A stretch of DNA of 46,369 bases from an uncultured Flavobacteriaceae bacterium (GCA_905479835.1 CAJQNZ010000007.1:1-46369); one strand, 5' to 3'; positions 17,501 to 26,477 are shown, counted from the first letter of the stretch. Notes: generated by a model from the sequence alone, not told the origin. Numbers and translations: made by a program.

Positions 17501-18006
17501 TGTTTGGAGGAATCGTAATTACTGGTAGTTCATTTGTAATTATGATGACAATGATGGGGATTATTTCACTTGCAGGGATCGTGGTAAATAATGGTGTGGT
17601 ACTTCTCGATTATGCACAACTTTTAATTGATAGAAAGAAAGCTGAAAAATACTTAGATGATAATGCATACCTAGAAACACAAGATTTATTTGAGACTATT
17701 GTTGAGGCAGGAAGAGCGCGTTTACGCCCTGTATTACTGACTGCAATCACAACTATACTTGGATTGATTCCTTTAGCAATTGGATTGAATATTAATTTCT
17801 TCACTTTGTTTACTGAGTTCAATGCACATATCTATTTTGGAGGAGATAATGTTATTTTTTGGGGACCATTAGCTTGGACTGTAATCTATGGTTTAATTAT
17901 AGCAACTTTTTTAACGCTTATAATCGTACCAATATTATTTTTCTTAGTTATGAAATTTAAAATGTGGATCAATTCAAAATTAACTCCTAAACCTGTTACA
18001 GAATAA
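14521..18006 (+). CDS. RND efflux transporter permease (HAE/AcrB-like)
   Basis: Inner-membrane pump of the operon's tripartite efflux system; 1161 residues, longer than AcrB (about 1050). TM1 is near 20-40. The first porter domain follows (EDIEKLITDPLEDKLK). TM2-6 contain the TM4 motif LVDNGIVVVENVYR, where the second Asp of AcrB's D407-D408 pair is Asn. TM10 has AGIVVNNGVVLLDY, with Asn where AcrB has Lys940. Both changes are common in the non-AcrB HAE branch. The extra length includes two added hydrophobic segments between TM6 and TM7 (residues about 515-560). The substrate is unknown. A hairpin terminator follows the stop. Confidence 0.94.
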   Translation: MTNQQKKLDKEFGLSSWAIANKTSIYVVIALILFLGGSAYYSMPRENFPEIKETKIYISSVFPGNTAEDIEKLITDPLEDKLKTVSNVVEITSTSQEDYSIVIVEFDENITVDQAKQKVKDEIDSETSGEDWPTFNNAKVEPNVFELSMSEEIPILNINISGDYPVNKLKEFGEYLQDEIEDLSEIKQVDIRGAQDKEVEVAVDIYKMMAAEVSFNDIIGAIGNENMTMSAGNLIASGQRRTIRIVGEIENPSVLHSIVVKSEKNSPIYLKDLATVSFKDKDKTTYAREWGEQVVMLDVKKRSGENMVAASLKIEEIVKNAKSTIFPPNLKVTIANDQSSKTIGQVDDLVNNILFGIILVVTVLMFFLGFKNALFVGFAIPMSMFMSLMILSMLGYTMNTMILFGLIMGLGMLVDNGIVVVENVYRLMDEEGLTRVEAAKKGISEIAFPIIISTATTVAAFIPLGLWPGVMGQFMIYFPITLSVVLGSSLFVAIFFNSVLVSQFMTTEDKDMPLKRIIIISSIVALIGLIIFIVGSTYRGIGSVMIFTAVMLWVYRFVLRKMANYFQTRILTRLENWYERQLKRALTGTRPYILTASTFLLLIAAFMAFGWSLSTQRTKVEFFPDNKPNQIIVYIEYPEGTDIDKTNKITKEIEEKVYSVINESTYMDGDHNFMVESAVSQVGEGAGNPNTDGGSAAEMPHKGKITASMREYKYRRGEDSELLRQKVQKALVGIYPGVLISVEKDLNGPPQGAPINIEIEGEDYSELITTAEKMREFINSKNIGGIDELKIDVNKDKPSMQVVVDREKAGELGVSTGQVGQQLRNAIFGAKAGVYKEDGEDYDIYVRFNKENRYNTSAIFNQKMTFRDMASGTVKNIPVSAVATHTNNSGYSAIKHKKVKRVVTVYSALSPGFIDAGAIIAQIQNEMESFTSLPKDVKIDYTGQIEEQKKQQAFLNGAFLTGLALIFLILILQFNSISKPTIIMIAIFLSLIGVFGGIVITGSSFVIMMTMMGIISLAGIVVNNGVVLLDYAQLLIDRKKAEKYLDDNAYLETQDLFETIVEAGRARLRPVLLTAITTILGLIPLAIGLNINFFTLFTEFNAHIYFGGDNVIFWGPLAWTVIYGLIIATFLTLIIVPILFFLVMKFKMWINSKLTPKPVTE

Positions 18007-18032
18007 TAGTTATCAACGTTATTTTGAAAAAA

Positions 18033-18065
18033 GTCCGTCTACCTTATGGTGAGATGGATTTTTTT
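18033..18065. terminator. Bidirectional terminator between RND operon and T9SS protein gene
   Basis: TCCGTCTACC and GGTGAGATGGA form an imperfect stem (one bulged G, one G-U) around a TTAT loop, with A's on the left and a T run on the right (18059-18065). It serves the plus-strand operon; the T run overlaps the end of the convergent gene at 18064. Confidence 0.7.
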
Positions 18066-21000
18066 ATAGTCTAATAAACTTTCGTGTAAGTACGTTTCCG
18101 TTTGATAACTGAACTTTAAAGAACAATACCGTTCCAGATTTTATAGTATTAGAAACTATATTTAATTCATTGTTATTTGTAGAAGCGTCTATTAATAATC
18201 GTCCTAATACATCATAGGCTTTGACTTGAGAAATTGTATTTTCTCCATCTTCAAGATATTTAATAAGTATCGATTCAGATTCATTAGCAATAATTAAATC
18301 TGCACGATTATATATAAAATCTTCAATATCTAAAGTTGCTGAAGTTGGCTCTTTAAAAACTATTTCAAATCGATCATTATGAGTTCCTGCCTGAGCCATT
18401 TCAAATATATAATCTGAATCTTTTAAATCATGAACAACTTGCAATTTATTATCAATCAAGTAAACAGGTACTTGAGATAAAACCCCTTCAGTTTGGTATA
18501 AACTAATTGATAGAGGTCCTGAAATTCTTGAATCAAATCCTAAAGGAATAGTATTTGTGTCTCTAAAACTTGATTTTCCTTGAATATTATAAGCATTTCC
18601 ATCAATCAAAGTATATAAACTTAAATGTGTTCCACCACCCAAAAACACACCGTCATAATAACTATCATAACCCTCAGTTGCTTCATCAAAAAATCCAACT
18701 AATGTCTGATTAAAAGCACCATCAGGATTGGTAATATTTACCCACATCCTATCTTTAATGTCAGAAACTGTTGGAATTGACTTTTCATTTATAGATCTGA
18801 AAAATTGTGAGTTTGAATGATTCACATTTCGCATTGAATTGTTAAAATTTACATCTCCATTAGTAGATACTTCAACTATAAATCCTTGTCCAGAACCTAT
18901 TTTTCCTGTTGGCGCATTACTTCCTGATGTTGAGGATAATGAAGTTGCCACTCCACCAGTTAAATTATAAGAAGCATAATCATCCGGTTTATGATTAAAA
19001 TCATCTGGACCTGGATTGGACATAGAAATATCATCAACATGTGTCCAAAAATAAAGTGTTCCTGTAATGTTTGGATTTTGTATAATAAACTCGTCGGCAG
19101 AAATTGCAGAAGGATATGGATTTCCTACTAAACTATAATCAAATTCTTCATTATTTGGAGAAGATGTATTTCTTATAGAAACTTGTTCAGTTATAATACC
19201 ATTATTTACTTCTCCACTGAAAGTTGCATATTGAATTGGGCTAGGTCCGGAAAAATCCGCAGAAATAGATCCCATTGCTGCATATCCTCTTCCTGGATCC
19301 ATTTCATGAGTTGCACCTACTGGAACCCAATCATTCTGATCATCATCAAACCCATCACCATCTGCATCATAATAGTTAGCACCATTATAATAATATATCT
19401 TACTCATAAATGAACCTGATAATGAGGAGCCTATTGTCTCGTCAACAATAGGTGAAGACCAATACGTATAATCATATTTTTCATATGGAGTAGATTCTTT
19501 ATTGACATTAATAATTCCATTACCATTCAAGGTTACATCTCCATAATCATATACCATTACTAAAGAAGAATTATTTTCTACATTTAGAATAGCTCCATTG
19601 TTTACTGTCAAATCATTTTCTATACTCACATAAGAATCAACAGCATCAATATCTAAAACAACATCATCACTTAAAATCAAACTACAACAAGAAAAATCTC
19701 CATATGTAGTTGTATCATAGTCAGCATTTAAAATAACAACTATATCGGATGTAGGAACTCCATTACTCCATCCAGTTCCAACTTCCCATGTTGTTGTATT
19801 TCCTGCTGTATCAATTTTTATTGCATCTGATGCTTTATAACAGTTCGCATCATCTTCTCTTACTTGGCAGTAATATTGATATCCATCTAAACTTGCAGTA
19901 TTAGATATTGTTAATGTGGCGGTTGTTACTCCAGAAAAAACACCTCCATTACTTAAAATTGCCCAATTTGTGTCTCCTGGAGCAACTTCATACCATTGAT
20001 AATTCAACTCTTTTGTATCGTCAACAACATCATATCCTTCATATCCAGATATACTTAAAATTACGTCATCAGAACAAGAAGGAGGATTGTATGATTGACC
20101 TAAAATATATGGTGGAATTCCATTCGAGTATTCTCCAATGTTACTATAATCATCATTACAAGAATTGTCTTCCCAATCTATTATTTCCCAATCGACTGGA
20201 TTAAATGTATTCTTGGGTTTTGTTGCAGATATTGATCTTCTGAAATCAAAGCCCTCATCATCTATTGCTATGTTTCTATTTTCTCTCCAATTTTTATCGG
20301 AGCAATCTCCCCAAACATCAATATCAACTGTTCCATTAAATAGTGTTATGCAATCAGAATCATTTCTACCAACATCAATACCATTTCTAGTTGTGTTTTG
20401 ATCTGCATAAGAACCATCGCCTCCTGGAACATTACAGGTTGTATTTAATGTTGTACTGACAACAAATACATCACCATCTAAAATTGTTCCTGATAAGTTT
20501 ATAGTCTGAAAAGTTGCTCCAGCATTAAATCTTATTTGTAATGAATAATTTGACAAATCTGTGATATCACTTCCTGTACCGTTATAAATTTCTATATATG
20601 ATAAACTTCCAGATGTAGAATCTGTTAACTCAGAAATAAATAAATCATCCGCCGTTACTGTTCCTTCGCAGGATATATTTTTAGTGTCAATAATTGTAAA
20701 ATTAGTATCAGATGCAAGACCACAAGAGGCTTCAATAATTACAATTGCTCCAGATGAAGTGCCGCTAGGTACTAACACTTTTAATTCTCCACTTGATTGA
20801 GAAATAATCTTAGCAATTGCTCCATTAAATAAAACAGTAGAACTTGAGGAAAAACCTGACCCATTAATAGTAACCTCTGTATTTTCAGGTCCAGAAGTTG
20901 GAGTGAAGTTAGCAATTGAATGTGTAGGCAAACAAGCACAGGTTACCTTAATATCATCAAATGCTAAATTCCCAGCACCTTTAGTATAGGTGAATTTAAA

Positions 21001-22287
21001 TTTAATAAAAGATAATAAACCTGAATTATAAGTCAGTGTTGTACCTGTAGTTGGCAATGGTTTTATTTTATCAACTGTTGACCAATTTGATCCATCCCAT
21101 CCCTCAATCAATAATGACGAACTCTTATTAGTTCCATTTCCTTTAATCCAAAAAGATAATGTTTTCGCAGAAGAAGCTAAAAATGGTGTTTCTAAATAAT
21201 CACCAGTAGAATTAAATTGTACAGAATTTGGTGAGTCTCCTGAGCTCCCAGAAGAATTATAATTTGATAATCCTAAACTATTCCAACCACTTAAAGAACT
21301 TACAAAACCATTAAAATTTTCCTCTAAGCAAAAGTCGCTAATTACATTTACATTTCCAGAAATATTTATATTATTATCTGTTGCTCCTGGGCTGGTTGAT
21401 AGAAGAGTCCCTGAATAAGAATTTATATTTAATCCAGATTTTAATCTAATATAAACTGTTGTTGTATTAACAGTTCCAGAAGATTCAGTTAAATTTACTG
21501 AAGCACCAAAACTAGCTCCAGAAGTTGTAGAGATTTCAAAATCGGTAGGTGCAGTTATTAAAATATCATCCGTTAAGTTACTACCTTCAACTGTAAAATT
21601 CTGCTCAGATGAAGGTCCTAAGCCAACCGTATAATCTAATCCTGAAATTGATGATGTGCTTGTTACAATTGTTGGTGGAGAAATTGTTTCAGATATTATT
21701 ATATTATCAATAAAAACTCCTTCACCATTTGAAGTTAAATTATTGAATTGCAAATTAATATCCAAAGTAGAATTATTGCTTAAATTTATAGATGAAGTTG
21801 TATAAGTAATAAAAGTTGTTGTTGAAAGTTCTTGACCATTATCACCATTTCCATCAAAATTCAAATCTAATGCGGCAGGATTATTAAAATCATCACTATT
21901 AATATGTTGAACAGCCATAAGATCCTGATATACATTTCCGTCAATTGAATATGATATTAATAATTCATCAGTGCTGTCCCATTGTGAAGCATTACTATAT
22001 GATAAATCTATAGTAAATATAAAAGAAGATGATCCAGAAATATTTATTTGATCAATAGTTAATGTTGGGTTTCCAGAAATATCTTCAGCAACCCAATGAA
22101 ATGTATTATTACCATTAATAGTGTTTCCAACTCTATTAAAAGTATCATTATGTGTAGATCCAAATGTAGTAGATGGTGTATATCCTTGACCGATAGTCTC
22201 GAAATCTATAGTTGTAATTTGCCCAAAAAAACTATTGGGCAGAAAAAATAATACTATTAAAGTATAATATAATAGATTTTGTTTCAT
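18064..22287 (-). CDS. Large secreted protein with lamin-tail and IPT domains, T9SS type A sorted
   Basis: A 1407-residue exported protein with a signal peptide (1-22, ending NSFFG). Regions in order: an N-terminal beta-sandwich (25-200); a repeat-like domain (about 205-315, EQNFTVEGSNLTDDILITAP); a lectin-like module (320-450, with a FDDIKVTC end); an IPT/TIG-type domain (about 452-535, FTPTSGPENTEVTINGSGF); a lamin-tail domain (about 545-720, DDLFISELTDSTSGSLSYIEIYN-like pattern); an Ig-like segment (725-830); and a long beta-rich region with YWSSPI and FDYSLVGNPYPSAI motifs. The last 70 residues are the T9SS type A tail (VKAYDVLGRLL, ending GNVLTRKFIRL). No catalytic site is recognised; adhesion or a surface role is inferred. 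It is preceded by the -7 octamer TATGTTTG. Confidence 0.9.
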   Translation of the reverse strand: MKQNLLYYTLIVLFFLPNSFFGQITTIDFETIGQGYTPSTTFGSTHNDTFNRVGNTINGNNTFHWVAEDISGNPTLTIDQINISGSSSFIFTIDLSYSNASQWDSTDELLISYSIDGNVYQDLMAVQHINSDDFNNPAALDLNFDGNGDNGQELSTTTFITYTTSSINLSNNSTLDINLQFNNLTSNGEGVFIDNIIISETISPPTIVTSTSSISGLDYTVGLGPSSEQNFTVEGSNLTDDILITAPTDFEISTTSGASFGASVNLTESSGTVNTTTVYIRLKSGLNINSYSGTLLSTSPGATDNNINISGNVNVISDFCLEENFNGFVSSLSGWNSLGLSNYNSSGSSGDSPNSVQFNSTGDYLETPFLASSAKTLSFWIKGNGTNKSSSLLIEGWDGSNWSTVDKIKPLPTTGTTLTYNSGLLSFIKFKFTYTKGAGNLAFDDIKVTCACLPTHSIANFTPTSGPENTEVTINGSGFSSSSTVLFNGAIAKIISQSSGELKVLVPSGTSSGAIVIIEASCGLASDTNFTIIDTKNISCEGTVTADDLFISELTDSTSGSLSYIEIYNGTGSDITDLSNYSLQIRFNAGATFQTINLSGTILDGDVFVVSTTLNTTCNVPGGDGSYADQNTTRNGIDVGRNDSDCITLFNGTVDIDVWGDCSDKNWRENRNIAIDDEGFDFRRSISATKPKNTFNPVDWEIIDWEDNSCNDDYSNIGEYSNGIPPYILGQSYNPPSCSDDVILSISGYEGYDVVDDTKELNYQWYEVAPGDTNWAILSNGGVFSGVTTATLTISNTASLDGYQYYCQVREDDANCYKASDAIKIDTAGNTTTWEVGTGWSNGVPTSDIVVILNADYDTTTYGDFSCCSLILSDDVVLDIDAVDSYVSIENDLTVNNGAILNVENNSSLVMVYDYGDVTLNGNGIINVNKESTPYEKYDYTYWSSPIVDETIGSSLSGSFMSKIYYYNGANYYDADGDGFDDDQNDWVPVGATHEMDPGRGYAAMGSISADFSGPSPIQYATFSGEVNNGIITEQVSIRNTSSPNNEEFDYSLVGNPYPSAISADEFIIQNPNITGTLYFWTHVDDISMSNPGPDDFNHKPDDYASYNLTGGVATSLSSTSGSNAPTGKIGSGQGFIVEVSTNGDVNFNNSMRNVNHSNSQFFRSINEKSIPTVSDIKDRMWVNITNPDGAFNQTLVGFFDEATEGYDSYYDGVFLGGGTHLSLYTLIDGNAYNIQGKSSFRDTNTIPLGFDSRISGPLSISLYQTEGVLSQVPVYLIDNKLQVVHDLKDSDYIFEMAQAGTHNDRFEIVFKEPTSATLDIEDFIYNRADLIIANESESILIKYLEDGENTISQVKAYDVLGRLLIDASTNNNELNIVSNTIKSGTVLFFKVQLSNGNVLTRKFIRL

Positions 22288-22306
22288 TAACTATTGTTAC
22301 GAGTTA

Positions 22307-22314
22307 CAAACATA
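22307..22314 (-). promoter_or_regulatory. Predicted -7 element of the T9SS cargo gene
   Basis: TATGTTTG on the minus strand, a full TAnnTTTG match, 20 bases before the start codon. Confidence 0.5.
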
Positions 22315-22396
22315 AATACAATTTTTCATTCTATAAAACTTACTATCAGCATGTTATTAACATTTACTGAAAAATATTTTTAGTATCTTGCAATTT

Positions 22397-22870
22397 ATGA
22401 AGTCTCAAAAATCATATACTGTTGAACAAGCTAAAAGAGCCTTAGAAAATTTCTGCATATATCAAGATAGGTGTCACAAAGAAATTGTTTCAAAACTATA
22501 TGATTATAGAATGATTCCTGAAATACATGATACTATTATTGTGCATCTTATCGAACATAATTTTTTAAATGAAGAACGTTTTTCTAAAAGTTTTGCTAGA
22601 GGAAAGTTCAGAATAAAAAAATGGGGGAAACAGCGCATTATTCGTGAATTAAAATTCAGAGAGATTTCCGCCTATAATATTAAATCTGCATTGAAAGAGA
22701 TTGATGAAAAAGAATACTTCACTACATTTAATGAACTTGCTCAAAAACGATTTAACTCTATCAAAGAAAGTAATACTCAAAAAAAGCGAAAAAAACTAGC
22801 TGACTATTTGCTATATAGAGGTTGGGAATCAAACATAGTTTTCGATAAAGTAAATGAACTGATAAAATAA
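22397..22870 (+). CDS. recX: Regulatory protein RecX
   Basis: Modulates RecA filament growth in recombination and the SOS response. The protein is 157 residues from the ATG at 22397; a TTG nine bases earlier is also in frame but less likely. The RecX three-helix repeat pattern is clear: YTVEQAKRALENFCIYQDR at the start, LIEHNFLNEERFSKSFARGKF, then KWGKQRIIRELKFREIS and a final DYLLYRGWESNIVFDKVNEL. recA is not adjacent. A possible -7 (TATCTTGC, 22384-22391) lies only 5 bases before the ATG, so the mRNA leader may be nearly absent. A strong terminator follows. Confidence 0.92.
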   Translation: MKSQKSYTVEQAKRALENFCIYQDRCHKEIVSKLYDYRMIPEIHDTIIVHLIEHNFLNEERFSKSFARGKFRIKKWGKQRIIRELKFREISAYNIKSALKEIDEKEYFTTFNELAQKRFNSIKESNTQKKRKKLADYLLYRGWESNIVFDKVNELIK

Positions 22871-22900
22871 AAAAGCGCTCAACTATGCCGAGCGCTTTTT
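22870..22900. terminator. Bidirectional intrinsic terminator after recX and the M13 peptidase gene
   Basis: Perfect 11-bp stem AAAAAGCGCTC / GAGCGCTTTTT with a 9-nt loop, placed between the convergent recX (ends 22870) and peptidase (ends 22921) genes. A and T runs flank both sides, so it can stop both transcripts. Confidence 0.92.
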
Positions 22901-22920
22901 AAAATTTGTTAAAAACTAGG

Positions 22921-25008
22921 TTACCAGATTCTAACTCTATCTTCTGGAGCTAAGTACATTGCATCTCCTTCTATAATATTAAATGCTGTATAAAAAGCAT
23001 CTACATTTTGAAGAGGCATTACAGCTCTATACATTCCAGGAGAATGAGTATTTGTTTTAATTAAGTTTTTCAATGCGTCGTCTCTCATTTTAGTTCTCCA
23101 GATAGTTCCCCAAGACATAAAGAAACGTTGCTCAGGAGTAAATCCATCAATAGATTCGGTATTACCACTTTCCTTTAAGGCAATTTGAAGACCATCATAA
23201 GCAGCACTCACTCCTCCTAAATCTCCAATATTTTCTCCTAAAGTATACTTACCATTTAACTTAACTTCAGGTAATGCTTCCACAGCACTATATTGCTCTT
23301 CAAGTTGAGTTCCTAAAGCAGTAAATTTTGATAAATCATCTTCTGTCCACCAGTTATTTAAATTTCCATTTGCATCATATCTTGAACCTGAATCATCAAA
23401 ACAATGGGAAATCTCATGACCTATTACTGCTCCAATTCCTCCATAGTTTACTGCATCATCCGCTTGATAATTATAAAAAGGAGGCTGTAAGATTGCTGCT
23501 GGAAATACAATTTCATTATAAGGAGGCATAAAATATGCATTTACAACTTGCGGAGCCATTAACCACTCACTTTTATCAACTTGTTTACCTAGTTTTGCCA
23601 AGCCTTCAGCATAATTCCATTTTTTTAAATTTAATGTATTGTCAAAATATGATCCGCCATCTTTAACACTTGTTGATTCTAGTGCTGAATAATCTTTCCA
23701 TTTATCTGGATATGCAATTTTTACAGACATTTTATTCAATTTCTCTTTGGCTTTTTCCTTGGTTTCAGGAGTCATCCATTCTAAATTGTCAATCCTGTTT
23801 CTGAATGCTAGCATAACATTATCAATCATTTTAGCTGCTTTGGCTTTTGCTTCCTCAGGAAACATTTTTTCAACATATAATTTTCCTAATGCTTCACCTA
23901 TACTTCCGTTTAGAGTATTTAATGCTCTCTCCTCACGATCTCTCATTGCTAGAGCACCTCTTAAATCTCTGCTATAAAATTCCCAATTTGCCTTATCAAT
24001 ATCAGTAGATAAATAACTAGCATTTACATCAATGACTGACCAACGCAAATAGTTCTTCCAATCTTCAACATTATTTTCTTTTAAAATAGTTTCTAAAGCT
24101 GTAAAGTATCCTAAATCTGGAACAATTACAGTATCTATACTTTTAGCTCCAATACCATCAAAGTATGCTCTCCAATCTATTGAAGGTGTCATTTTATTTA
24201 AATCTGCTATAGAACGAGGATTATTTCTCTTACGAGCATCTCTCCTATCTTCTTTAGTCATTCTTGGTTCAGCCATACGAGTTTCAAACGCTAAAACTCT
24301 ATCTGCATTAATTTTTGCATCTGCTTCAGAATCTCCAATAACTTGTAGCATACGTGCAACATGTTTACGATATTTTTCTCTTTTTTCTTTCGTATCATCA
24401 TCCATATCTACATAATAATCTCTAGATAATCCAAGTGTTCCTCCACCTAAATATCCAGTATTAAGATTACTATTATCAGGATGTGACCCTACACCAACTC
24501 CAAAAAAACCGATCCCTCCGTAAGGCTCCATTTCAATTAATAATTTTTGTAAGTCATCAATGTTTTTTACTGCAGCTACTTTGTCTAAATATGGTTTTAA
24601 AGGATCAATTCCTTGTTTGTCTCTAGTAACAGTATCCATGATCGACTCAAAAAGGTTTACTGCCTTTTGCTGATCTGTCATGGTTTTTACATTTGCTGCA
24701 TCTTTTAAAGTAGACTCTCCATTTGCGATAGCTTCTTTCAAAATTGATAATGCATCTGCATCTGTCTTTTTTCGCAATTCATTAAAACTTCCCCAACTTG
24801 TTCTATCAGAAGGGATTTCGGTATTCTCTAGCCAACTTCCGTTAACGTATTTAAAAAAATCTTCTCCTGGTTTTACATTAGGATCCATTTTAGTTAAATC
24901 GATTCCTGGAACTTTTGGTGTCTGTGCTTCTTTTTTACAAGAATTTAAAGTTAGACCTACAGCTATTGCTAGAGTGAACAATCCTGCTTTGATATAATTT
25001 GTTTTCAT
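22921..25008 (-). CDS. M13-family metallopeptidase (neprilysin/PepO-like) lipoprotein
   Basis: Exported zinc endopeptidase of the M13 family; 695 residues. A lipoprotein signal ends in LTLNSCKKE (Cys24). The N-terminal M13 domain begins with the typical DLTKMDPNVKPGEDFFKYVNGSW pattern around residues 38-60. The catalytic C-terminal domain has VIGHEISHCFDD (HExxH near residue 531), the third-ligand region GENIGDLGG near 588, and ends RVRIW. NAYFMPPYNEIVFPAAILQPPF is the substrate-binding NAYY-like region, here NAYF. Probably anchored in the periplasm or at the surface to trim small peptides; the substrate is inferred only. Its upstream TAAATTAG resembles the -7 before the barrel gene at 9728. 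Confidence 0.95.
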   Translation of the reverse strand: MKTNYIKAGLFTLAIAVGLTLNSCKKEAQTPKVPGIDLTKMDPNVKPGEDFFKYVNGSWLENTEIPSDRTSWGSFNELRKKTDADALSILKEAIANGESTLKDAANVKTMTDQQKAVNLFESIMDTVTRDKQGIDPLKPYLDKVAAVKNIDDLQKLLIEMEPYGGIGFFGVGVGSHPDNSNLNTGYLGGGTLGLSRDYYVDMDDDTKEKREKYRKHVARMLQVIGDSEADAKINADRVLAFETRMAEPRMTKEDRRDARKRNNPRSIADLNKMTPSIDWRAYFDGIGAKSIDTVIVPDLGYFTALETILKENNVEDWKNYLRWSVIDVNASYLSTDIDKANWEFYSRDLRGALAMRDREERALNTLNGSIGEALGKLYVEKMFPEEAKAKAAKMIDNVMLAFRNRIDNLEWMTPETKEKAKEKLNKMSVKIAYPDKWKDYSALESTSVKDGGSYFDNTLNLKKWNYAEGLAKLGKQVDKSEWLMAPQVVNAYFMPPYNEIVFPAAILQPPFYNYQADDAVNYGGIGAVIGHEISHCFDDSGSRYDANGNLNNWWTEDDLSKFTALGTQLEEQYSAVEALPEVKLNGKYTLGENIGDLGGVSAAYDGLQIALKESGNTESIDGFTPEQRFFMSWGTIWRTKMRDDALKNLIKTNTHSPGMYRAVMPLQNVDAFYTAFNIIEGDAMYLAPEDRVRIW

Positions 25009-25036
25009 TGAATAAATTGTTTGGTTTGTTTTTTTG

Positions 25037-25044
25037 CTAATTTA
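25037..25044 (-). promoter_or_regulatory. Possible -7 element of the M13 peptidase gene
   Basis: TAAATTAG followed by CAAAAA on the minus strand, one mismatch from TAnnTTTG, 28 bases before the start codon. The same TAAATTAGCAAAAA string occurs at 9699-9712 before another gene. Confidence 0.35.
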
Positions 25045-25102
25045 ATTTAATTCTTTGTGTATTAACACTTTCAATGTCAGATTAACATTTTTTTAAGAAA
25101 AT

Positions 25103-25825
25103 TTACTCTTTTTTATTAAGTTCTTTTTTTTTCAAAAATTCACTTTTATCAAGTTTCTTAATTTCCAATGCCTCTTTTTTAATTGGCTCTTTTCTTCGCG
25201 ATAATCTTTTTTTCCTAGCCGTCTTTTTATCTTCTATTTCTTTTATCGAATTCGTATTCCAAGAAGGACTTGAAGAAAATGCATTTCTTGTTTCATCTAT
25301 TTCTTTTTTTACTATTTCTGATGTTTTACTTTTAATATTAAATCCATCTATCGTAACAAGTGTATTAATTTTTTCATTTATAGATGAAAAAGAACTCAAG
25401 ACTTTTGAAACTTCACTTTCAACCTCTTGATCAGTTATTGTAGGGATTGTAGACATATCGTGTAATCTCAAAAGATGGTTATTCAGCACATTAAATCGTA
25501 TTTTCATGTCTGAACGATTTAATACTTTAACATCGATCGTGTCCGAAACATCAATAACAAGTTCTGAGAGTTGTTTTGCATTTTGGAGTGCTTCACTTTT
25601 AGTAACTTTTGAATAATTTTCAATTGTTGATTTTACATTTTGGTATTTTAACCAGTTGTCAGTTAATTTTTTTGCTTCTGGAGATAAGACAATACCAATA
25701 CTACTTATTTTTACTTCTTGGCTTATTTCAGAAGCAATTACTTCTTGAACAAGATCTGTTTTATTGGGTTTACAAGAAACCAACACAATTATTCCAATCG
25801 TAAAGTATTTTATATATCTTTCCAT
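25103..25825 (-). CDS. Unrecognised lipoprotein with Lys/Glu-rich C-terminal tail
   Basis: A 240-residue protein I do not recognise. A lipoprotein signal ends IGIIVLVSCKPNK (Cys18). The middle part (about 40-185) is mostly predicted helix with many Ser/Thr/Val/Ile and Lys residues and no cysteines or obvious catalytic motif. The last 45 residues are extremely charged (KKTARKKRLSRRKEPIKK, then KKLDKSEFLKKKELNKKE). Such a tail could bind nucleic acid, peptidoglycan or acidic polymers, but this is a guess. It lies upstream of and on the same strand as the M13 peptidase with a 94-base gap, and is divergent from the next gene. Likely a lineage-restricted envelope protein. Confidence 0.6.
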   Translation of the reverse strand: MERYIKYFTIGIIVLVSCKPNKTDLVQEVIASEISQEVKISSIGIVLSPEAKKLTDNWLKYQNVKSTIENYSKVTKSEALQNAKQLSELVIDVSDTIDVKVLNRSDMKIRFNVLNNHLLRLHDMSTIPTITDQEVESEVSKVLSSFSSINEKINTLVTIDGFNIKSKTSEIVKKEIDETRNAFSSSPSWNTNSIKEIEDKKTARKKRLSRRKEPIKKEALEIKKLDKSEFLKKKELNKKE

Positions 25826-25889
25826 ATCATCAAGTGTGTAAAAATAGGAATTATTATAATGTTACTAACTTTTTTAACGTTTGTTTATC

Positions 25890-25897
25890 TATTTTTG
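25890..25897 (+). promoter_or_regulatory. Predicted -7 element of the conserved hypothetical at 25923
   Basis: TATTTTTG is a full TAnnTTTG match, 25 bases before the ATG. No TTG lies at the standard distance upstream. Confidence 0.45.
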
Positions 25898-25922
25898 CCT
25901 CATAAAAATTGATGCGTTTTAA

Positions 25923-26408
25923 ATGCTTACAGAATTTAACAAACTTCCAGGTACTTCCAAAATTTGGATTTATCAATCCAATCGAAAATTTTACAAAGAA
26001 GAAATTCCTGAAATAATTCAAAAAATCAGAGATTTTCTTGCTTCATGGAATGATAATGGAACGGAATTAATCGCATCATATAAATTTGAATATGATCGTT
26101 TTATAATATTAGCAGTTGATGAAACTTTAAGACAATTAACAGTAGATGCTATAGATAGTTCTGTTGGATTTATTTTAAATCTTCAGCAAGATTATAAAGT
26201 GGAACTTCTTGATAAATTAAATGTTTCCTTCAAGCAAGGAGAATATGTTCAATATAAGGACTTAAAAGAGTTTCAAAAACTCATTAAAAAGAAAGCTGTT
26301 TCTGATAAAACTATCGTATTCAATAATCTTATTAACACCAAGGAAGAGTTAGAAAGTTATTGGGAGATTCCGATTACGGAAAGTTGGCATAATCGATTTT
26401 TAAAATAA
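25923..26408 (+). CDS. Conserved Bacteroidota protein of unknown function
   Basis: A 161-residue cytoplasmic protein without signal or membrane segments. The N-terminus TSKIWIYQSNRKFYKEE and the middle SYKFEYDRFIILAVDET are, as I recall, conserved among Flavobacteria, where homologs are often labelled ABC transporter ATPase. There is no Walker A or signature motif here, so that name is not supported. The C-terminal half (FQKLIKKKAVSDKTIVFNNLI) looks helical. It precedes, at a 181-base gap with its own promoter, the J-domain/KTSC gene, and is divergent from the unrecognised lipoprotein gene. Confidence 0.7.
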   Translation: MLTEFNKLPGTSKIWIYQSNRKFYKEEIPEIIQKIRDFLASWNDNGTELIASYKFEYDRFIILAVDETLRQLTVDAIDSSVGFILNLQQDYKVELLDKLNVSFKQGEYVQYKDLKEFQKLIKKKAVSDKTIVFNNLINTKEELESYWEIPITESWHNRFLK

Positions 26409-26469
26409 ATATCTTATTTTCAAGTAAATAATGAAACTTAATTTTGGTATTATATTCAGATAATATAAA

Positions 26470-26477
26470 TAAATTTG
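26470..26477 (+). promoter_or_regulatory. Predicted -7 element of the J-domain/KTSC operon
   Basis: TAAATTTG is a full match, with TTTG at 26443-26446 as a possible -33 (23-bp spacer, slightly long). The leader would be about 110 nt and contains a spaced 8-bp inverted repeat (TGACATGA at 26503-26510, TCATGTCA at 26556-26563). Confidence 0.5.

Noticed and set aside
25923-26408. ABC transporter ATPase (a common label for homologs)
   Set aside because: No Walker A, Walker B or ABC signature motif is visible in the 161 residues.
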